From contig NZ_FODN01000001.1 of the NCBI RefSeq assembly GCF_900110375.1, positions 910,796-974,795 on the forward strand: a stretch of DNA of 64,000 bases, given 5' to 3'. This DNA is from Flavobacterium sinopsychrotolerans. GTDB lineage: Bacteria > Bacteroidota > Bacteroidia > Flavobacteriales > Flavobacteriaceae. The translations under genes and the position numbers were made by a program. The notes beneath the pieces are model-generated. The model worked only from the letters and a program-made list of their open reading frames with translations. It was not told the DNA's origin and searched no databases. This document shows, one piece after another, positions 60,801 through 64,000 of this stretch. Numbering within the stretch: position 1 is the first letter of the stretch; every line of letters begins with the position of its first letter.

Positions 60801-63112
60801 CGCCTTCTTGCCCAGTAATTAAAAACTTTACCATTACAGGTCCTACAGCGGCACTGGATATTACGGAAACCCATACTGAAATTACGTGTGTTAGAGGTAA
60901 TAATGACGGAACAATTGCTGTAACTGCTAGTGGCGGATGGCCAGGTGCGTATGAATTTGAGTTAGTGGGGCCAACTCCTGCGCAAAATATTGCGTATTCA
61001 GCTCAAACAGAATTTGCAGGTTTGACAGCAGGAACCTACACGATAAATGTAAGAGACAGTAAAGGCTGTGTGGATTTTATAACGGTTACGTTAGCAGATC
61101 CTGCTCCAATTGTTTTCACGGCAACACCTAGTACAACATTGGTAAGCTGTTTTGGTGATACCAGCGCTACGATTACTGCGGGATTACCTGTAGGTGGATC
61201 AGGCAATTATTTATACAGTTTAGTAACTACTTACACTAACGGTACAGTAACTACTGATGGTCCGCAAGTATCTAATACATTTACAAACTTGGGTGCAGGA
61301 AGTTATCAGGTACAAGTATCTGATTCTTGGACTTGTTCTGCATTATCAGCTGCTATTGTCATTACTGAACCTGCAAAAGTAACAGCAAGCTTAGCATTGG
61401 CCACAGCAATTTCATGTGATGTTGATGCGACACTTACCTTAACTGCTTCAGGAGGAACTGCACCGTATGAGTACAGTACAACTTCGAACTTTGGAACGGT
61501 TATAGGGATGACAGGTAACACCGCTACATTCTCTGTACCGGTAGGAACCTACAATTATTACATTAGAGATAACAATGGATGTGTTAGTTTTATATCAAAT
61601 GACATCACGATTGATACAGTTCCTGCTTTAGTGATTGATGTAAATATTCAAAATGCAGTCATCAACTGTAAAGGAGATGATTCAGGAGTAATTGTTGCTA
61701 CGGCGCAAGGTGGTTTAGGAAACTATGTTTACACTTTATTAGACGGAGCAGGTAATGCATTGTCATTTACACCAGTGCAAACTTCTCCAGGGAATTTCAC
61801 GAATCTTCCGGCAGGATCGTATCTGGTAAATGTAGTGAGTATGGATTGTGAGGCACGAACTGTAGTTCCAGTGGTCATCACAGAACCAGATTTCCCACTA
61901 ACAGAAAGCAATGCAGTGACTAATATTACATGTGCAGGTGAAGGCGACGGAAAAATTGTGATAACGGCTTCTGGCGGAACAGGAATTATAAAATATGCCA
62001 TTTCACCGGATTTAAACCAGTTTTTTGAGTCTAATGTTTTTGATAATTTAAAACCGGGTACGTATGATTATATTGTGCAGGATGAGAACGGTTGCTTTAT
62101 ATACACAACTGGAGTAGTTATTAGTGAGCCAAATTCTATTTTTGTGACTACCATTGTGGGTACAGAGATGCCGGAAGTATGTGCTGGTGATGCTGATGGT
62201 GCATTCAGTATTAATGTTACAGGAGGAAACGCTCCTTACAGCGTAAGTCTGGATGATGTAAACGGAACGTATACTACGGGAACTTTAGTTCAAACGCAAT
62301 TTGATTTTACTGGTTTATCAGGAAGTGAGCATGTTGTTTATGTTCGTGATGCTAATAATTGTACGACGGAACATACCGTGATTTTAGGAGAAGCGGTGAC
62401 ATTAAACCCACAGGCGACTTTAAATTACGATTGTGTTAATAATAGTGCCAGCAACTCCGTAACGGTTACGGTAGATGCCAGCAACCTGCCAGCTGATTTG
62501 GATTATGCTTTAGACGGTTCAACAGTGTTCCAAGCTAGTAATGTGTTTACTGATGTAACACCAGGACAACACACGATAGACGTAAGACATTCTAACGGAT
62601 GTATCAAACAAGTTGTATTTGATGTTGTACAAGTAGATCCATTAACATTGACCCTTGCGGATGGCGGCTTAAACGAAATTGTAGCTACTGCCACAGGTGG
62701 TGGTGGAAATTACCAATACACGTTAGACGGTGAGTCGTACGGGAATCAAAGTAATTTTATTATTTACAAATCAGGAAATTATACGGTTACCGTTACTGAT
62801 ATAAATGGATGTACGGCAACAGCTACCCGATATTTTGAGTTTATTGACATCAAAATACCAAATGTCTTTACGCCAAACGGAGATGGTAATAATGATACTT
62901 GGGCACCAACCAATACCATTAACTATAAGGATTTAGTATTCTATGTCTATGACAGATACGGTAGAAAATTAGGTTCGTATAGAGAAAGTCAATTCTGGGA
63001 TGGTAAATACAATGGTAATGAATTACCTTCAGGGGATTACTGGTATGTCATAAAAATCAGAGATGCAAAAGATGCACGTGAATTTGTTGGACACTTCACA
63101 TTATACAGATAA
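48842..63112 (+). CDS. sprB: SprB-like giant cell-surface gliding adhesin, T9SS type B
   Basis: 4756 residues. Signal peptide (VILLAFIFSQSFISYSQ), a beta-rich N-terminal region to ~370, a DUF11-like segment at about 373-480 (NIGNANVTLGQELFYAIGFQ), then a long array of SprB-type repeats (units of roughly 70-110 residues, for example VTCFGESNGSVRYTVGGFG and the recurring DANGC/DSKGC/DNNGC end). A distinct ~200-residue insertion at about 1203-1403 begins LLKEDFGYGDDTTSPGINTA. The C terminus is a sorting domain: IKIPNVFTPNGDGNNDTWAP, VYDRYGRKLGSYRESQFWDG, GDYWYVIKIRDAKDAREFVG. Each repeat carries a pair of Cys. In F. johnsoniae SprB moves along the cell surface and pulls the cell over substrates. 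sprF follows after 219 bases. It is shorter than F. johnsoniae SprB (about 6500 residues). Confidence 0.85.
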   Translation: MKKTTFLKVILLAFIFSQSFISYSQTLKPFTPRFDKDIKGDMLLIGNSILNRSTNNRTPNNPYNGDNLNSDFDMQFINIDNGATSGVFNSSSANLVVPNASAPAAPCYKILYAALYWGAVTKGTTPITDIKFKMPTGGYNDVVGTIIHDSGTNVIGTSYPYACYADVTSLVTGAGNPTPEGTYTVANVSSKVGTNGGTGLSAGWSLFIVYEDPKLAAKSITSFDGFSAISSTVNLDIPVTGFRTIPTGPVRAKFAFSSLEGDQGISGDYLTINGSILSAVNNAGTTIRGTNNFFNSSVTYIDPANGKTEDFINRNPASTNTLGYDAGILEINNNGNAVIKNNDISAVIGLRSNQDVYFYYFNAISLEIIEPKIVLTKQVFSDATLTNNIGNANVTLGQELFYAIGFQNIGNDDAENFTIKDILPININFDPNNIIVPNGSGITYVYNAATRTIVFTIPSNLVEKNDPRYIIKFKVQVVPECNDLSDACSDKIQNQAFATYVGVTSDIKVDDQLSLSTFGECYLGTASPTNFLVGVENCIYTKDYQLCGASVVLTAANGYNSYSWSTSATGTPVIGTTQSITVSQTGTYYVNNIANAPCRSIKQVVTVSPSGTTVQNPVIPFADQVVQCPNNGKDLPKIFLCGANATRLINTGVTDAISIVWQKLNEASCTAIGTDDCANEKVDCTWDNIATGSSYTANTSGQFRVVFNYAGGCFNIFYFNVFKNLLNPTATSRDIICNTSGEIIVGGVPTSGYEFSLSASGPFQDSNVFSITTANTYTVYIRQKGIVSNPCLFSVPGIDILQRNFTVSEFISQPLCNGDKGSIKLAANDVRAQYFYSISKSGSLVNAVGPIAASDHTFSNLSSGSYDYEVKTDDGCLKTGTIVLIEPDVLKATVNQTKALTCETGEITVYPIGGTAPYAYYVNGSTTAQYSAVVNTPTAGNYTIRVVDYNGCIANTSITIAAVPKPVYNPTGTNVNCYGDTTGVINFNVTNANGYTLAYSINNGTTYGSSPIISNLAAGTYNTILKYSLNGVDCLDTMKVITITQPSTALTASAGVSELAGCGPAGEGKIRITNPQGGTPTYEYSFDNQTTWTTVNDAYKAPGTYTVYIKDANGCIYPMPNIIIEPEPVAPVIDVNTPVDFNCDGTATSTVTINNPGTASFTYNYYLDGTINPNTTNPNTFLNVPPGTHTVKVEYNLVSVPTYSNLLKEDFGYGDDTTSPGINTAFYCFERQVVATQCKGSTAINDGDYSVTANIVNPFSAWVQPGDHTTQTVPPTPKGRSLVVNIGDQIATSDILYQKVINDIIPNQPINFELYAMNLLKTGNTQVNADLRVALVNAAGVEISWFATGDIPKTQKWEVYPKTPVTLNPGANTTLRFIIRSNKRATSGNDVAIDDIKVFQLPKSCITTRSFTVVVPTGKAFTGSVTGFKNVTCNGLSNGEITISATNFDAVTGYQYSLDNGTTWNTTVLTTSPYTITNLAPNTYTVAIRPVGSTVTACTQKFPPVTIAQPDPIVVNATKTAATCITGATIDARTTTGGTPAYKFELINTLAPLTVTAFPPNGILTNVPPGSYLIKATDANGCNNPTDYGITIDAVPTISAAVDPSTAMCFDPSTGAQINVSITGGTGPFSYQTSLNGGTFSASSATFTTPTFTHTAAVTGNYIFRVTDSNGCFFDTAQQIINAKLTANAPVTTDLDCDVLPGSPDALITGTISGGTAPFTVLLTSGQTTGTLAGPVGNSASFTYTTGDSGVYQFQITDAIGCITNTSATINAKVAVTGNAIVTNETCETLNNGSVTLQALTGVAPFTYNFNSLGFSNTVTYGSLSGSVGGTSYPYQIRDNKGCIFTGTATVFEPTPITLTASITTPYTCDGPATITAAASNGNGGFTYVLTRGATTVASNTTGIFPNLSVAGTYTVTVTDARGCSLTSSPAMVIDALTPPTAMTFTNTAVTCPANKTDITINSVLGGLPALEYRIIAPASAATAYQAGATFAGLDPGVTYRFEVRDAKNCTFAENYSVPLLPTLTASGVVVNNVRCFGESNGSVRYTVGGFGNGTPYSYTIDGLAAGSGTSPATGTTFDILVSGLAAGPRVIVVTNTNTSCTVSASVTVGAPSAALAITAPTISPITCTALTASININTTGGWGFNTYTVTGPSPATTVVTQTTRTFNNLAAGDYTATVTDVNGCSRSINFTIASYTALVVTPTVTNACSVAGNTNEIVATATGGSGTYTYSINTGVAPTGLLLNTFNVAPGNYTITVRDAFGCIDTETVTVSEVLVVTAVRTKDISCSTPQEATIRVTISGGIAPFTYRVKTVPGTYSGGPNAVTGNPFIYTAPGNIGASYEFEITDANGCIRVTNIVNTNTPTPVAASTSITDLTCFQSGNGAVTINPTAGVAPFEYNFNGLGFSSISSYSSLAASPATGYPYVVRDSKGCLFNGNAIVNQPSEIIYTVTPVNMTCSFAIVAGSITVNTITNGNAPFNYTLRNLTTGEVLTHPDLAGASHTFPNLGFGNYEVIVSDNTGCSKTTTGIQVLAPPEDLDINLFTTADCTNGATIIVSINPTVVPPTPNYEFGIYDLAAFPYSSVFLAPDGATSPDNMRRTFTNLTPGVVYTFVVRDNLTGCYYFETAAGAVPPVTTLTSDPIVANNVTCTGTATGSVTFTLDNYNATTVNYEIFRNQTNVSTGITGSVVTAAPSTITTPAGLTPGQYYITFTEVGGTNNGCTSASAVFTITESPVLLDLNVTATKNDNCNVNAGEIVAFANGGTAPYSFILNTSSTAPAANDPLWDSPSTFNVQSGSYYVWVKDNNGCIIGDPVNVLLDPSPVIDLTVLDVCAVEGAFAVDVTLTSPGVGPYKISVNGGDYEDVISFPYPVSGLSSGPQTIVVIDANGCTSNSATVTLTKKLSVIADRTKELDCTTSPDGLITVTVSDGLFTPLDLTPDFRYEVAINGGSYGTPVNFANDVRSFTYTVTTAGTYQFRITDLNNCTVESTIVDVAAIVFPTATATVTPPTCAGATNATLIINASLGVLPYEYSIDGGTNWQDSNEFAGLGAGTINYIVRDNKLCIFNGSENIINPTPVVASIDSVSAFTCSSTNTPNVTVVTVSAAGGAGNYSFSADGINYFPSNSLPADNRYAFNVTDTGAPQNLTFYAKDANDCVSTIPVTIAEFPTLVSAVASLVTKADCTTPTPTEIINVSITGGATPTNFSYQVAIDGGTYGALVPITAGATSFNYNAISIGSFYEFKITDNTTGCSIISNAYTVPVFNTMTVTASAAANVDCATNATGAIEINIGNYTGPYNYIIWLGGVPTAFTGSGNTSTNPFVLPHGLVAGNNYTVVVAQTTYPSCSVTSNPVAITEPVALDLTNLIVYVKNQNCNSTGAVLTVDDATIAGGKRDYTYAFVLNGTGALPPAGDFKPSNTATFTTTQIAPLSDTVEVWVKDANGCTDMVTVNISVDPEPTVTATVASQCASATGYTIDAVGTGVGPLEYSLDGISFGTSDSFNVSSPRDYYVWVKDANDCIVKTAVPVTIFEPLQLQADITTLSTCLNADGLVTLTATGGFIPANYEYSIDGITYGSSNVFGSLAASATPYTFYVRNMASVPVCVKSVDVIMLLPNTAIAFVLDPTPVTCNGGSDGTITVNMDTSTLTVNNNPQYTFTLTGTSITGATVNLGPQPSPLFSGLAASDTNGYTVTVTSGRGCDDTKTVIVDEPDPIVVPTIVPVQFGCITDNTGNLAIITVTGVSGGSGTYKYEFIKEGAPDTQVQFGDSNVYTEGDLKGGSYIVNVYDDKGCVGTTTTAIIIDPYVQLDKVNVTVTRPITCAPKTEDITVSATTIGIGTTNLEYTLVDVIYDPITGVPTTGSIYPAVPNNNGIFTNLPVGNYLITVKNLDTNCEIQGVHYVNEPNTFDLTIDTVVDVTCFSGTNGSVNVTFVDRLITTNPVNGDDAGAFTFTLEDAFGNALPGGTSANAGPITISGLAAGTYTITATLSQSPSCPVIKNFTITGPTAALDITETHTEITCVRGNNDGTIAVTASGGWPGAYEFELVGPTPAQNIAYSAQTEFAGLTAGTYTINVRDSKGCVDFITVTLADPAPIVFTATPSTTLVSCFGDTSATITAGLPVGGSGNYLYSLVTTYTNGTVTTDGPQVSNTFTNLGAGSYQVQVSDSWTCSALSAAIVITEPAKVTASLALATAISCDVDATLTLTASGGTAPYEYSTTSNFGTVIGMTGNTATFSVPVGTYNYYIRDNNGCVSFISNDITIDTVPALVIDVNIQNAVINCKGDDSGVIVATAQGGLGNYVYTLLDGAGNALSFTPVQTSPGNFTNLPAGSYLVNVVSMDCEARTVVPVVITEPDFPLTESNAVTNITCAGEGDGKIVITASGGTGIIKYAISPDLNQFFESNVFDNLKPGTYDYIVQDENGCFIYTTGVVISEPNSIFVTTIVGTEMPEVCAGDADGAFSINVTGGNAPYSVSLDDVNGTYTTGTLVQTQFDFTGLSGSEHVVYVRDANNCTTEHTVILGEAVTLNPQATLNYDCVNNSASNSVTVTVDASNLPADLDYALDGSTVFQASNVFTDVTPGQHTIDVRHSNGCIKQVVFDVVQVDPLTLTLADGGLNEIVATATGGGGNYQYTLDGESYGNQSNFIIYKSGNYTVTVTDINGCTATATRYFEFIDIKIPNVFTPNGDGNNDTWAPTNTINYKDLVFYVYDRYGRKLGSYRESQFWDGKYNGNELPSGDYWYVIKIRDAKDAREFVGHFTLYR

Positions 63113-63221
63113 TGGTAAAGGCAAGGACTTGATAATCAGAAAGATATATTGTCGGAATTGTTAAAAAGAGTTTTGTCACCGATTGGAAGGATTAAAAAGA
63201 TTTTTAAAGCTGCGTAATGAA

Positions 63222-63252
63222 TTAATCTGTGCTAATCTGTGAAATCTGTGGC
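63222..63252. repeat. Tandem AATCTGTG repeat between sprB and sprF
   Basis: AATCTGTG occurs at 63224, 63234 and 63243 (last copy with ATCTGTGGC). From memory, similar (A)ATCTGTG(G) runs occur between genes in other Flavobacterium genomes. The 219 bp spacer has no gene. Confidence 0.65.
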
Positions 63253-63331
63253 AAAGAAATGCAGAGCTTTATCATAATACTGCATTAAATTTAAGCCATG
63301 ATTTATGTCATCTCAAAATAAAATTATTAAA

Positions 63332-64000
63332 ATGAAAAAAATCATAGTATCATTTTTTCTCTTGACTGTAGCTTCGAGCCACAGTCAGGAGCTAAATTTG
63401 CCCGTTTTTACACAATACTTAGCGGACAATCCTTTTGTTATTGCACCCACATTTGCCGGGATTGGAGATAACCTTAGAATTAGAGCCAATGGATTGACCC
63501 AATGGGTAGGTATCAAAGACGCGCCAGACAATCAATCTATTTATGCTGATTTCAGGATTGCAGATCAATCCGGGGTGGGTGTGTCCGTTTACAATGATAA
63601 AAATGGAAATACAAGACAAACGGGTGCCAAGGCCTCATTTGCCCATCATATCATCCTGGACTATTATTCCAAACAGTATTTGTCTTTTGGTATTTCATAT
63701 AATATCAATAACTTTAAGATTGATGCAAATGCACTCGATCCTGTTGATTTTGACCCTGCAATTACAAACAACAGGTTTATTTCGAACAATAACTTTGATG
63801 TGGGATTACTCTATAGAAACAAAAGTTTCTATTTGAGTTTCAATGCCAGTAATATTCTGGATAAAGACATTGACAATTTTAGCGGTATAGAACCGAGTCT
63901 TTTGAGAAATTATCAGGTGTATTCCGGATACGTTTTTAAAAACAACAGCAATAACAGGGCAGAGATTGAACCATCAGTATACTATCAATTGTTTGCCAGT
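63332..64000 (+). CDS. sprF: PorP/SprF family outer-membrane protein SprF, 3' end outside window
   Basis: The first 223 residues are present. MKKIIVSFFLLTVASSHSQ is a signal peptide, followed by ELNLPVFTQYLADNPFVIAP and FAGIGDNLRIRANGLTQWVG, the family start in which mature PorP/SprF proteins open with 'P.FTQY..NP...NPA..G'. Alternating strands follow (VGVSVYNDKNGNTRQTGAKA, SFAHHIILDYYSKQYLSFGI, NFDVGLLYRNKSFYLSFNAS). SprF is required for export and surface attachment of SprB. A complete member has about 300-330 residues, so roughly 90-100 are missing at the right edge. Same strand and order as in F. johnsoniae. Confidence 0.85.
   Translation, partial: MKKIIVSFFLLTVASSHSQELNLPVFTQYLADNPFVIAPTFAGIGDNLRIRANGLTQWVGIKDAPDNQSIYADFRIADQSGVGVSVYNDKNGNTRQTGAKASFAHHIILDYYSKQYLSFGISYNINNFKIDANALDPVDFDPAITNNRFISNNNFDVGLLYRNKSFYLSFNASNILDKDIDNFSGIEPSLLRNYQVYSGYVFKNNSNNRAEIEPSVYYQLFAS

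Noticed and set aside
1..64000. CRISPR arrays, rRNA operons, integrases, toxin-antitoxin or restriction genes.
   Set aside because: No direct-repeat/spacer pattern, rRNA sequence or matching protein motifs were seen.

Overview
The window is chromosomal DNA of a flavobacterium, most likely Flavobacterium or a close relative. It is AT-rich, it carries Bacteroidetes-type -7 promoter boxes (TAnnTTTG) in front of several genes, and its families are typical of the group: T9SS type B sorting domains, PorP/SprF proteins, an HU/SPOR protein, GH3-like and DUF4175 proteins. The last 22 kb match, in order and domain content, the Flavobacterium johnsoniae gliding locus remF-remG-sprC-sprD-sprB-sprF.

Layout. 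1-5.7 kb: leftward genes ending in a surface-polysaccharide flippase (cut by the window edge) and a Wzz-like chain-length protein, preceded by a phosphorylase-like DUF6909 protein, a GH3-family protein and a small membrane protein. 5.9-9.0 kb: tatA, tex, a DUF1294 gene and rpiB. 9.04-9.77 kb: the longest gene-free stretch, very AT-rich, with a cluster of DnaA-box-like 9-mers; leftward genes dominate before it and rightward genes after it, so it is a candidate replication origin. 9.8-20.8 kb: rnr, a LysE exporter, tRNA-Cys, folB, glnS, a three-gene envelope-stress-like operon, an SPFH protein and gltX. 20.9-26.7 kb: a DUF4175 protein, ybeY and mnmG, with four sites matching the ParB-binding parS sequence, three of them within 110 bp and one inside the end of ybeY. 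This is independent support for lying near the origin. 26.8-41.4 kb: methyltransferase, OmpH/Skp-like lipoprotein, PIF1-like helicase, HU/SPOR protein, dprA, trpS, plsC, a sigma factor/double-membrane anti-sigma candidate module, recA, thioesterase, DoxX and holB. 41.8-64 kb: the gliding adhesin locus with a 4756-residue SprB-like protein, cut in sprF at the right edge.

How genes work together. In the gliding locus the secreted T9SS substrates (SprC, SprB) are encoded with PorP/SprF-type outer-membrane proteins (SprD, SprF), the second class being needed for export and attachment of the adhesin. In the 35.6-38.0 kb module a lipoprotein, an ECF sigma factor and a protein that appears to run from cytoplasm to outer membrane overlap start-to-stop, which suggests envelope-sensing regulation.

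Intergenic regions hold many inverted repeats. Some are ordinary terminators. Others look like dispersed flavobacterial repeats: a ~150 bp imperfect palindrome at 28.6 kb, a 144 bp element with perfect 19 bp terminal inverted repeats at 31.1 kb, and a recurring CATATAAGT(C/T)AT palindrome. All functional calls are from reading the sequence and from family knowledge; no searches were run.
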